From the NCBI GenBank assembly GCA_900318855.1, contig ONMG01000032.1:1-8397 (forward strand): a stretch of 8,397 nucleotides of DNA, written 5' to 3'. Under the pieces are notes generated by a model. It was not told where the DNA came from. It worked only from the letters and a program-made list of their open reading frames with translations, and did not search any database. Below, piece after piece: positions 1 to 7,600 of the stretch. Origin of the DNA: an uncultured Prevotella sp. (GTDB lineage Bacteria > Bacteroidota > Bacteroidia > Bacteroidales > Bacteroidaceae). The translations under genes and the position numbers were made by a program. The number at the start of each line of letters is the position of its first letter. The first letter of the stretch is position 1.

Positions 1-617
1 AAATCTAATGCCAGCCAGTCGTCAAAGTCTTTATTCCTGAAGGTGGTGATGCCCAAGCGCTCAGCTGCCTGGCAGTTGGCTTCCAGATCGTCGATGAAGA
101 GGGTGTCGGCGGCCTGCAGTCCGGCCTGCGCCAACGCCTGGCGGAAAATCTCGGCATCGGGCTTCTGCAGGTGCATGCGCTGTGAGAGGAACACTTGGTC
201 GAAGTAGTCGTCGACGCTGTACCCCTGATAGTTGAAGAGATGTTTCACGCAGTAGTCCCAGTGCATGTCGAAGGTGTTGCTCAACAGGAAAAGATGGTGC
301 CCTTGGGCTTTGAGTGCGAGCAGACGGGCCTTCTTGCGGTCGGGCAGTTCGCGGAGCATGGTGTCGGCAGCTGCTTCAATGTCGGCGTCAGTGGCGCTTG
401 AACCCGTGAAGTTGCGGAGCTGCTCGCAGAAGTCATGAGTGCTGCACAAGCCCCGACCGAGCCGCTCGAAGAGCTGTGCTATATCTTCCGGCATGTCGGT
501 GGCAAGCGCGTTGCCCATGCCCAGCCGGGCGAAGGCTTTGCGGGCAGCCTCGAAGTCGAGTCTGACAAGTACGCCTCCAAGGTCGAAGATGATGTTTCTG
601 AAGTGTCGGTAATCCAT
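1..617 (-). CDS. HAD-superfamily hydrolase, subfamily IA (YihX-like phosphatase), C-terminus cut by window edge
   Basis: Probable cytoplasmic phosphatase acting on a small phosphorylated metabolite; the substrate cannot be told from sequence. The ATG at 617-615 is directly preceded in frame by TAG (two codons upstream), which fixes the start. 205 codons are visible and the frame runs off the window. All four HAD motifs are present: motif I FDLGGVL with nucleophile D12, motif II LLSNT with S113, motif III LQKPD with K152, and motif IV LFIDD with D176/D177. Residues of about 20-95 form the helical cap expected of class C1 HAD proteins. The usual second Asp of motif I (D+2) is Gly14, as in the DLGNV/DLGGV group that includes E. 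coli YihX, a glucose-1-phosphate phosphatase. The family is about 200 residues long, so only a few C-terminal residues should be missing. It begins 15 bases after topB and is probably cotranscribed with it. Family assignment is firm; substrate is unknown. Confidence 0.92.
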   Translation of the reverse strand, partial: MDYRHFRNIIFDLGGVLVRLDFEAARKAFARLGMGNALATDMPEDIAQLFERLGRGLCSTHDFCEQLRNFTGSSATDADIEAAADTMLRELPDRKKARLLALKAQGHHLFLLSNTFDMHWDYCVKHLFNYQGYSVDDYFDQVFLSQRMHLQKPDAEIFRQALAQAGLQAADTLFIDDLEANCQAAERLGITTFRNKDFDDWLALD

Positions 618-632
618 AATCGGCTATTATTC

Positions 633-2726
633 TTATTTGCTACTGAAGGGCAGCCGGAAGTCGCAGCCGTTCTTCCATTCTGAGCATCCGTAGGCCGTGC
701 GGCCTTTGATGATATGGCCTTTTCCGCATTTGGGGCAGGGCTTCCCGATGAGGCTGTCGTCGGCCTTCAGCGCTGTCGGTGTGACGGCTGCTGTTTGTTG
801 AGGATGGGGCTTTGTTGACTGAGGCTTCGATGCTGTCGCTTTGTTCTTAACGGAGGCAGCCTTCCGTTTTCGCGTTGGCTTTTTCTTCAGGTCGTCGTCG
901 GTGGTGATGGTGATGTGGCGGTTGCTGTTGTCGCTCAGCACGTCCTTCACGATGTCGCCCACCTGCTCTTTAAGTCCCTGGATAAACTCCATCGGGTTGT
1001 ATTTGTGGTGCTCGATGTCGCGCAGTTTCTTCTCCCAGATGCCGGTGAGCTCGCAGCTGGTGAGCAGCTTCTCGTGGATAGTGCCGATGAGCTCGATACC
1101 TGTGGGAGTGGCCACGAGGTTTTTGCGCTCGCGGCGGATATAGTGGCGCTTGAAGAGTGTCTCAATGATGGAGGCACGCGATGAGGGGCGGCCGATGCCG
1201 TTCTCCTTCATTGCCGCCCGCAGCTCCTCGTTGTCGACGAACTTTCCGGCAGTCTCCATGGCACGCAGCAGTGTAGCCTCAGTGTAGTACTTTGGAGGTT
1301 GCGTCTGCTTCTCGGTCAGGGTGGGGGTGTGAGGGCCGCTCTCTCCTTTGACGAAGGCGGGCAGGGTGCGCTCCTCATCTCCTTTGGCCCCTTCGTCATC
1401 GTCGGTTCTCTGGTTGTCGCGGGCATATACCGTGCGCCATCCCGGCGATAATATCTCCTTGCCGCTCACCTTGAAGTCGATATCCTCCACGCGTCCGGTC
1501 ACGGTAGTGGTCGAGAATTTGCAGTCGGGCCAGAAGACACTGATGAAGCGGCGTGCCACGAGGTCGTAGACGTGGAGCTCCATGTCGGTGAGTCCCGACG
1601 GGGCCACACCCGTGGGGATGATGGCATGGTGGTCGGTCACCTTCGAGGTGTCGAACACGCGCTTGGTTTTGGGCAGCGGCTTGCCACCGATGGGGCGGAT
1701 GAGGTCGGCATAGGGCTGGATGCCCCCAACGCGTGCTTGGAACACGCCATTGAGAATCTGAGGGCATTTGGGGTAGATGTCGTCGGAGAGATACTCCGTG
1801 TCGACGCGGGGATAAGTGGTGAGCGTCTTCTCATAGAGACTCTGGATGAGGTTGAGCGTGGTCTCGGCCGAGAAGCTGAACTTCCGGTTGCAGTCCACCT
1901 GCAGCGAGGTGAGGTCGTAGAGATGGGGTGGAGCCTCGGAACCTTGCTTCTTCTGCACTCCCGTCACGGTGAAAGGCTTGCCTTCAATGGTGCTGAAGGC
2001 CTTCTCACCTTCTTCTTTGGAGGCAAAGCGTCCCTTGGTGGCCGTGAAGAGCGTGTTGCGGTAGAGCGTGGCCAGCACCCAGTAGGGCTCCGGCTTGAAA
2101 TTGTCGATTTCTTGCTGTCGGTTGACGATGAGGGCAAGGGTAGGCGTCTGCACGCGGCCGATGCTGAGCACCTGACGGCCTCGCCCGTACTTCAGCGTGT
2201 AGAGGCGGGTGGCATTCATGCCCAGCAGCCAGTCGCCGATGGCGCGCGAGAGCCCGGCCAGATAGAGGCTTTCATAGTGGTCCTCGCCCTGCAGTTGTCG
2301 GAATCCCTCGCGTATGGCTTCGTCGGTCATCGAACTTATCCACAGTCGCTTTACGGGACACTTGACTCCGGCCTTTTGCATCACCCATCGCTGGATAAGC
2401 TCACCCTCCTGTCCGGCATCACCGCAGTTGATGATCTCATCGGCCTTGCTGTATAGTTGGGCAATGACGGCAAACTGTTTCTTGATGCCGTCGTCCTCAA
2501 TGAGCTTGATGCCGAAGCGCTGAGGTATCATCGGCAGCGAGGCCAGGCTCCAGTGCTTCCAGTTCTCACAATAGTCGTTGGGTTCCTTGAGCTGGCAGAG
2601 GTGTCCGAACGTCCATGTCACCTGATAGCCGTTGCCTTCCATATAGCCCTGCTGGCGCTTGTTGGCACCCAAGATGCGGGCGATGTCCTGAGCCACACTT
2701 GGCTTTTCTGCAATACAAACAATCAA
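633..2726 (-). CDS. topB: DNA topoisomerase III (type IA), TTG start
   Basis: Type IA topoisomerase that cuts one DNA strand through a tyrosine, passes another strand and reseals; TopB mainly decatenates and resolves replication or recombination intermediates. The protein is 697 residues. The N-terminal TOPRIM domain (about 1-145) has IAEKPSVA with E7 and GDAGQEGE with D103 and E107. GRVQTPTL lies at 190-197. The active-site loop TTYPRVD carries catalytic Y305 and R307. DHHAIIPT is at 365-372 and GIGRPSSRA at 510-518. A Lys/Thr/Ala-rich linker (about 612-655) leads to a C-terminal four-Cys zinc ribbon (C664, C667, C681, C688). Start choice: the frame is closed by TAA at 2741-2739 with no ATG before MIVCIAEKPS, and the TTG at 2726 places E7, D103 and E107 exactly as in E. 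coli TopB. The TTG overlaps the ispH TGA by 4 bases. Oddity: position 105, Asp in E. coli TopB, is Gly. The stop is TAA at 635-633. The identification is secure. Confidence 0.97.
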   Translation of the reverse strand: MIVCIAEKPSVAQDIARILGANKRQQGYMEGNGYQVTWTFGHLCQLKEPNDYCENWKHWSLASLPMIPQRFGIKLIEDDGIKKQFAVIAQLYSKADEIINCGDAGQEGELIQRWVMQKAGVKCPVKRLWISSMTDEAIREGFRQLQGEDHYESLYLAGLSRAIGDWLLGMNATRLYTLKYGRGRQVLSIGRVQTPTLALIVNRQQEIDNFKPEPYWVLATLYRNTLFTATKGRFASKEEGEKAFSTIEGKPFTVTGVQKKQGSEAPPHLYDLTSLQVDCNRKFSFSAETTLNLIQSLYEKTLTTYPRVDTEYLSDDIYPKCPQILNGVFQARVGGIQPYADLIRPIGGKPLPKTKRVFDTSKVTDHHAIIPTGVAPSGLTDMELHVYDLVARRFISVFWPDCKFSTTTVTGRVEDIDFKVSGKEILSPGWRTVYARDNQRTDDDEGAKGDEERTLPAFVKGESGPHTPTLTEKQTQPPKYYTEATLLRAMETAGKFVDNEELRAAMKENGIGRPSSRASIIETLFKRHYIRRERKNLVATPTGIELIGTIHEKLLTSCELTGIWEKKLRDIEHHKYNPMEFIQGLKEQVGDIVKDVLSDNSNRHITITTDDDLKKKPTRKRKAASVKNKATASKPQSTKPHPQQTAAVTPTALKADDSLIGKPCPKCGKGHIIKGRTAYGCSEWKNGCDFRLPFSSK
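2723..2726 (-). other. TTGA stop/start overlap between ispH and topB
   Basis: Read on the minus strand the bases are TTGA: TTG (2726-2724) is the only reasonable start codon for topB and TGA (2725-2723) ends ispH. The in-frame TAA at 2741-2739 rules out an upstream start. The purine-rich stretch just upstream encodes the end of IspH (KLEEL) and is not a clear Shine-Dalgarno site. Initiation at TTG probably depends on ribosomes arriving from ispH. Confidence 0.85.
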
Positions 2727-3586
2727 AGTTCTTCGAGTTTATTCTTACATTCTTCCATTAACCACTTTGGGGTGCTGGTGGCACCGCAGATGCCCACTGT
2801 GCTCACGCCCTGAAGCCACTCTGTGCGGATCTCGTCGGCGCTCTCAATGAGATGGCTGTTGGGATTGACCCCCTGGCATTCATTGAAGAGCACCTTACCG
2901 TTGGAGCTCTTCTTGCCACAGACAAAGAGGATGAGGTCGTGGCGGGCTGCAAAAGCCGCAATGTTAGGCATGCGGTTGGCCACCTGACGGCAGATGGTGT
3001 CGAAACTGCGGAAGGTGGCGCCCGGCGAGATGTGCTCCTGGAGGTAGTCGATGATGCGGTGGAACTCGTCAAGGCTCTTCGTGGTTTGGGAGTAGAGATA
3101 AATGTCGCGCGTGAAGTCGAGCCGCATGGCGTCCTCAAACTTCTCGATTACGATGGCTTTGCCATTGGTCTGCCCCACGAGCCCGAGCACTTCGGCATGA
3201 CCGTTCTTGCCGAATATCACCATTTGGGCATCAGGATGCTTCTCGTATTGGGTCTTGATTCTGCGTTGCAGGGCCAGCACCACGGGGCAGGTGGCATCGA
3301 TGATCTCAATGCGGTTGCGCCGGGCGATGGCGTAGGTCTCAGGGGGCTCGCCGTGGGCACGCAACAACACCTTGACGTCGTGCAACTCTTTCAGCTGGTC
3401 GTGGTTGATGGTCACGAGGCCATGCTCATGCAACCGTTCCACTTCCATGCCATTGTGCACAATGTCGCCCAGACAATAGAGTGTCTTACCTGCAGCCAGT
3501 TCTTCCTCAGCCTTTTTTATGGCTGTGGTCACACCAAAGCAGAAGCCGCTGCCCTGGTCGATTTCTACGGTTATGGAATGGTTCAT
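2723..3586 (-). CDS. ispH: 4-hydroxy-3-methylbut-2-enyl diphosphate reductase
   Basis: Iron-sulfur enzyme of the cytoplasm that reduces HMBPP to isopentenyl and dimethylallyl diphosphate, the last step of the MEP (non-mevalonate) isoprenoid pathway. The 287-residue protein is a single-domain IspH of somewhat short length. The three cluster-binding cysteines are visible: C16 in GFCFGV, C100 in DATCPVV and C199 in TICRQVANR. Substrate-site residues also match the family: H44 (DIVHN), H78 (RAHGEPP), H130 and the proton-relay E132 (GHAEV), T168/T169 (SQTTKS), S227-S228-N229 (KKSSNGK) and S271 (TSTPKW). No extra fused domain (such as ribosomal S1) is present. The ATG at 3586 overlaps the TGA of the DUF1573 gene by 4 bases (ATGA), and its own TGA overlaps the TTG of topB, so it sits in the middle of a tightly coupled set. 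Presence of ispH means this organism makes isoprenoids by the MEP route, for quinones and undecaprenyl phosphate. Confidence 0.98.
   Translation of the reverse strand: MNHSITVEIDQGSGFCFGVTTAIKKAEEELAAGKTLYCLGDIVHNGMEVERLHEHGLVTINHDQLKELHDVKVLLRAHGEPPETYAIARRNRIEIIDATCPVVLALQRRIKTQYEKHPDAQMVIFGKNGHAEVLGLVGQTNGKAIVIEKFEDAMRLDFTRDIYLYSQTTKSLDEFHRIIDYLQEHISPGATFRSFDTICRQVANRMPNIAAFAARHDLILFVCGKKSSNGKVLFNECQGVNPNSHLIESADEIRTEWLQGVSTVGICGATSTPKWLMEECKNKLEEL
3583..3586 (-). other. ATGA stop/start overlap between the DUF1573 gene and ispH
   Basis: Read on the minus strand the bases are ATGA: ATG (3586-3584) starts ispH and TGA (3585-3583) ends the DUF1573 gene. A 4-base overlap of this kind commonly lets a terminating ribosome restart on the next gene, so the two genes are almost certainly on one mRNA. 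Coupled translation is an inference. Confidence 0.85.
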
Positions 3587-4647
3587 CTTACGTTGATTCT
3601 GATTACTACCTTGGGCTGTTTGGGGTCATTGGTTATCATGAGTACACGTGGCACACGCTTGCTGCCTTGCAGTTGCCTGGCAAGGGCTGTCACCTTGAGG
3701 CGCGCTTCCTGTCCCGGCTCTATACGGGTGGAGCTAAGTGAAAGCTGAAGGCCGGTCATGGACATTTGCAGGTTGTTGATGCGCAGTATGCTTCGGCCTT
3801 TGTTGGTGATGGTGATGACACCTTTGAGCTTGCTCTTGCCTCCGAAGGCACCCAAGGATAGTGAGTCGGCCGACAGGGCTATCTGGGGTGCCAGGGCAAG
3901 CTGGGCAGCAGTCATCTTGTCGAACGAGGGAAGGAGCACGGCCGAAACCTCTATCTCCTTTTCACGGGCCACTTTATCGCCCGGGAAGGCACCGAGATAG
4001 ATGGTGGTTTGGGTGAGTCCGAAGTCGCGCAGGAAGCGGGAGTCGAGGGTGAGCGTGGCAGTGCCGGAGTGCCCCGGGGCTATCTTGGAAGGCGATACCT
4101 CGGCCTTGAGGTAGTTGGGCAGATGCATGAGCACCGGCTGCACCGTTTCGGAAGTAGGATTCGAGATATGAATCTTTTTCTGAAGGATGGCGCCACGATT
4201 GACGTCCTCGAACTCCACTTCATCCACATCGGCCCGAAGCGTCCCGAGAGTTATAGGGTAGCTGCCCTTGAAATTGGTGAGATTGCGCACCACTACGCCC
4301 TTGAGGGTGAGCATGGTAGGCGAGGCTGAGGCATTACTGTAGATGCCCACAAGTTTCTGGAAGTGACCCATCTGACGGGCGTCGTAGCTGACCTTTACTT
4401 TGAAGGCATCACCGGCCCTCACAGCATTCCGCGGATATTCCACGATGGCGCATCCGCAGTTGGTGCGCACCTCCTTGATGGTAAGGTCGCGGCGGCCTCC
4501 ATTCTTCAATTCATACTCAGCCGTCACCGGATGCTTGAATACCACCTGTCCACAGTCGATGACGGGGTTGGATATCACTATCTTTTGGGCGAAGGCTGTC
4601 ATTGCTGTGGGGGCGGTGAGCAACAGCATTAGCAGTTTTCTGTTCAT
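3583..4647 (-). CDS. secreted DUF1573-family protein with immunoglobulin-like repeats
   Basis: Exported protein of unknown role, typical of Bacteroidota. The 354-residue product begins MNRKLLMLLL, with a signal peptide of about 20 residues ending AFA|Q; no lipobox Cys follows, so it should be released to the periplasm or beyond rather than lipidated. Residues about 30-120 match the DUF1573 pattern: an NxG turn (K48-N-G), the CGC signature at C64-G65-C66, then RAGD, SYDA and the IYSNAS strand. Two further beta-sandwich-like segments follow (about 155-240 and 262-354), each with an IxN(P/K)-type strand and a PG turn (IAPGHSG, IEPGQEA). A GTG start 45 bases upstream (4692) would put charged residues before the signal peptide and lies in the upstream hairpin; the ATG at 4647, after an A-rich leader, is preferred. 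The family resembles ASPM/MSP-like Ig folds used in protein binding; function is not established. Its TGA overlaps the ispH ATG. Confidence 0.9.
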   Translation of the reverse strand: MNRKLLMLLLTAPTAMTAFAQKIVISNPVIDCGQVVFKHPVTAEYELKNGGRRDLTIKEVRTNCGCAIVEYPRNAVRAGDAFKVKVSYDARQMGHFQKLVGIYSNASASPTMLTLKGVVVRNLTNFKGSYPITLGTLRADVDEVEFEDVNRGAILQKKIHISNPTSETVQPVLMHLPNYLKAEVSPSKIAPGHSGTATLTLDSRFLRDFGLTQTTIYLGAFPGDKVAREKEIEVSAVLLPSFDKMTAAQLALAPQIALSADSLSLGAFGGKSKLKGVITITNKGRSILRINNLQMSMTGLQLSLSSTRIEPGQEARLKVTALARQLQGSKRVPRVLMITNDPKQPKVVIRINVR

Positions 4648-4699
4648 CTTGTGTTTGATTATATGCTTTTGCCGGAGAGCTTGCAGCTCCACCGGTCCT
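4648..4699 (-). other. 52-base intergenic spacer: hairpin followed by A-rich leader
   Basis: This is the only spacer in the window longer than 15 bases. Its upstream half holds an inverted repeat (4672-4695): CCGG and GAGCT arms around a TGC loop, with a small asymmetric interruption between the two stem parts. It starts 4 bases after the macroglobulin stop codon. On the minus strand it is followed by CAAAAGCA rather than a T-run, so it is not a standard intrinsic terminator. The downstream half is AT-rich and leads into the ATG at 4647, as is usual for translation starts in Bacteroidota. No Bacteroidota promoter (TTTG at -33, TAnnTTTG at -7) is recognisable. Confidence 0.55.
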
Positions 4700-7600
4700 T
4701 TATTTCACATTCATCTGAAGTGCACCCTGACGACCGCCGTATTCAGGACTGTAGGCACACTGTGCCGTGCAGATGCCCGAGGTGTAAGAGCCGCTGCGGT
4801 CGACGTAGTATTCGGTTTCCACCACATGCTTGCCTTTAGCGAGGCGATCGAAGTAGTAGTTGGTCACGTTGTCGCGCGGTGTTACGTAGTAGCCCCAGCG
4901 GTAGCCGCTTGTCTGCTCGACGGGCTCCAGACAGGCAGCGCGCTTATCCTGCACCTGCACAAAGTCGTAATCGCGGTCGGCTGTGATGGTTATCCGGACC
5001 TTGATTTTGTCGCCCACTTTGGGCTCTCCGGAGGAGATAACCTCGCGACTGATGCTGATGCCTGCTGCGGCGTCAGCCACCTTGGAGGCTGGTTGGAGAG
5101 CCTGAATGTAGGCTGTACCCCAGCTGGTGCCGCGAGAAGTCTTTTCAAAGGTGAGCCTGTTGGCGGTATTGTCGGCCATGGTCTTCTTCACGTAGCCGAG
5201 CCCTGCTGTGGCTTCGGGCATTGAGAGTTCGTTGCCGTCGAGACTGATGCGGGCGGGTTGCTGCGGTGACAACTGTCTGGTGTTGCCAGCAAGGAAGGCA
5301 TAGACGGCGTTCACTGTATTGACGGGCGTGCTCCATGCCTGGGTGCGCTTCTCCTGAAGAAGCCAGCGCTGCATCTCGCTGATGGTTGTGGTGTCGTTGG
5401 GCTGCAGTAGTTTCAGCGCTTCTATGGCATAAGTTTGAGTGGGTATGCGATAGTCGAACCAAGAGTACTGTGCCTTAGGCGTGTCGAAATAGCGGCCGGT
5501 CTCCTCTTTGAATACCGTGTACTCCTTAAGGCTCTGGAGGTATTCGTTGGCCCGTGCCTTCTGACCGTACTGTGCTAAGATGACGGCCGAGTTGGCCTTG
5601 CCGTAGATGGTGAGCTTCGTGGGAGCCTTGGCCAGCAGATTCACGAGGTAGTTGATGTCATTGGTGCGGGATCTTCCTGCGAGTGCGCTGGTATAGAGAT
5701 AGTCGCAGGCTGTCTCCGAGGGTGTGAGATGGCGGTAGCCTTTCTTCTCCAGTTTCCGCAGTTCGGCGCACTCCTTGGCTATCTGCATGTCGAGGTAGTT
5801 GAAGCACCTTGTGATGATGCCGGCTGTGCTTGACTGGGAGCCTACAAGCTTGTTGAGGCGGACAAGGGTCTTGACAACATCGGTGGTCATATACAGACTG
5901 CCGGGCATTCCAGGCCACCAACTGAAGGAGCCGTCCGTGTTCTGCAGAATCCGGAGCTTTTCGAGACAGCCCGTGAGTCGTGAGCTGACCGCTTGCTCGT
6001 CGAAGAAGTCGATGAGCTGCTTCTTTTGGGAGGCTTCGTCGGTAGCTTCAGCCAGCCATGGAGTCTCACTGAGAACCATTGTCTTGAGTTCCTGGTTTTT
6101 CTCCAGGCTACTCATCATTGAGGTCTCCGTGCCCTTTTCGGCTTTCCATTGGGCTATTGTTTTCTTAATGGCAGGCGACTGGTTGAGCAGATAATGACTG
6201 ATGCTGTTGGCATAATAGGCTGCTGCCAAGCTTACCGCGTTGTGCTCGTTGGTGAGAGCCACTGAGGGCAGGGCCTGAACCATGAGCCATGCGGGATTGT
6301 TAGTGTACTCAATGGTGAGGCGCTGTTGCTTGCCTCCGGCAGGAGTGAGCTTGCGGAGGTCGATGTTGAGGGTGCCCGGTTGGTTCTGTGTGAAGGGATA
6401 GGTGTTGGTCACCATCTCCACGTTGGGAATCACGGGCAGATAATGCTGCTCGCCGTCAGAGAAACCATCGCCTTCAGCGGTGGCGCGAACCACTAACATT
6501 TCGGGCCAGTCACGCGTCATGACGGAGAAGCTGACGGGGATGGTCTGCTTGGCATCCACCGTGAAGTCCTTGGTCTCCTTGAATATGCTCTTGCCGGTGG
6601 CGGCATCGGAGAGCTCAAGCGTAGACTTTCCACTGACAGTCTTGTCGGAGCTGTTGGCAAGTCGCAGGATAATGGTTCCTTCGTCGCCCTGACGCAGGAA
6701 TCGAGGCAGATTGGGCTGAACCATCACTGTCTTGCTGGCCACGGCATCGGCTTCGAGCAGTCCGTGATTCACTTCCTTGTCGTGGGCCAGTCCCATGAAA
6801 TGCCAGGTGGTGACGCTCTCGGGCAGTGTGAACTTCAGACTGACGGAGCCATCGGCATCGGTGAGCAGGGCAGGGAAGAAGAAAGCCGTCTCGTTCAGGT
6901 TCTCACGCAGTTGCACAGCATGCGTCTGCTTTTCTTCAGAACTATCCTCGGTTTTGGTGATCGCTGCTTCTGCAAGACTCTCTACCACGTCGAAGACCTT
7001 TTTATTGTTTCCCGTGGCCATTCCGTATCCCCGGACTGTTACATCTGCAGCCTTGCTCATGAGCATGGGCCTGGTGGCAGCTCCGGTTATGAATACTTTC
7101 TGCTCTGCAGGGCCGAGGAACATCACGTCGTCGAAGTGACTAAAACTGAGTTCTCTTACCGGAAGCAGCTTCTGTGAGTGAGCCTGATAGAAATAGAGCC
7201 TTGGGGACATCATGCCTCTCCAGTTGGTGTAGGGGAGACTGAGCGCCATGTAGGGCGAAAGGCTCCACCGGTTGGGCATGATGGCATCAAGCGACTTATC
7301 GTAGAGAGTGGCTAAGAGTTGGGCCGTTGCCGGCTTGCCGTCGGGTCGGCTGATGTTGAGCCGCCATTCCTCTTGCTGGCCGGGGACAAGCTTGTCGCGG
7401 AAGGTTATCCACTTCAGCTTCAGATTCTTGTCGGGCAGAGCCTTCTTGATGACTGCCGACTGTGTGTATTCCACTCCATCGCGCACCCAGGCATAGTTGA
7501 GCAGCAGGCCGTCGCCGTAGTCTTCCTTATAGGTGAATTTCCGTGTGTTGATGGAGTTGGATACCACGAAAGAGCCGCTCTCCACAACGCGATCGCCACT

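Noticed and set aside
1572..2456. Plus-strand open frame of 294 codons opposite topB
   Set aside because: It also lies in exact antisense register to topB codons, and its composition (many Val, Gly, Glu, His, Leu) is what reverse-reading a GC-rich gene produces. No domain is recognisable.
2852..3748. Plus-strand open frame of 298 codons opposite ispH and the end of the DUF1573 gene
   Set aside because: It runs in exact antisense register to the ispH codons and stays open because ispH uses few TTA, CTA and TCA codons. It shows no recognisable family or signal peptide, while ispH is certain.
4658..4663. TATAAT on the minus strand, resembling an E. coli -10 box, before the DUF1573 gene
   Set aside because: No -35 element sits at the right distance, it lies only 10 bases before the ATG, and the primary sigma factor of Bacteroidota uses a different consensus (TAnnTTTG).
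4648..4692. N-terminal extension of the DUF1573 protein from the GTG at 4692
   Set aside because: It would add 15 mostly polar and charged residues before a clean signal peptide and begin inside the hairpin. The ATG at 4647 gives a normal exported protein.
4672..4695. Intrinsic terminator after the macroglobulin gene
   Set aside because: The stem is short and interrupted, and it is followed by an A-rich sequence rather than a T-run on the transcribed strand. It is kept only as an unassigned hairpin.
4400..5224. Plus-strand open frame of 274 codons spanning the DUF1573/macroglobulin junction
   Set aside because: It crosses the opposite strand of two well-supported genes and their spacer, and has no recognisable domain. 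The Cys- and Val-rich sequence is a by-product of the opposite frames.
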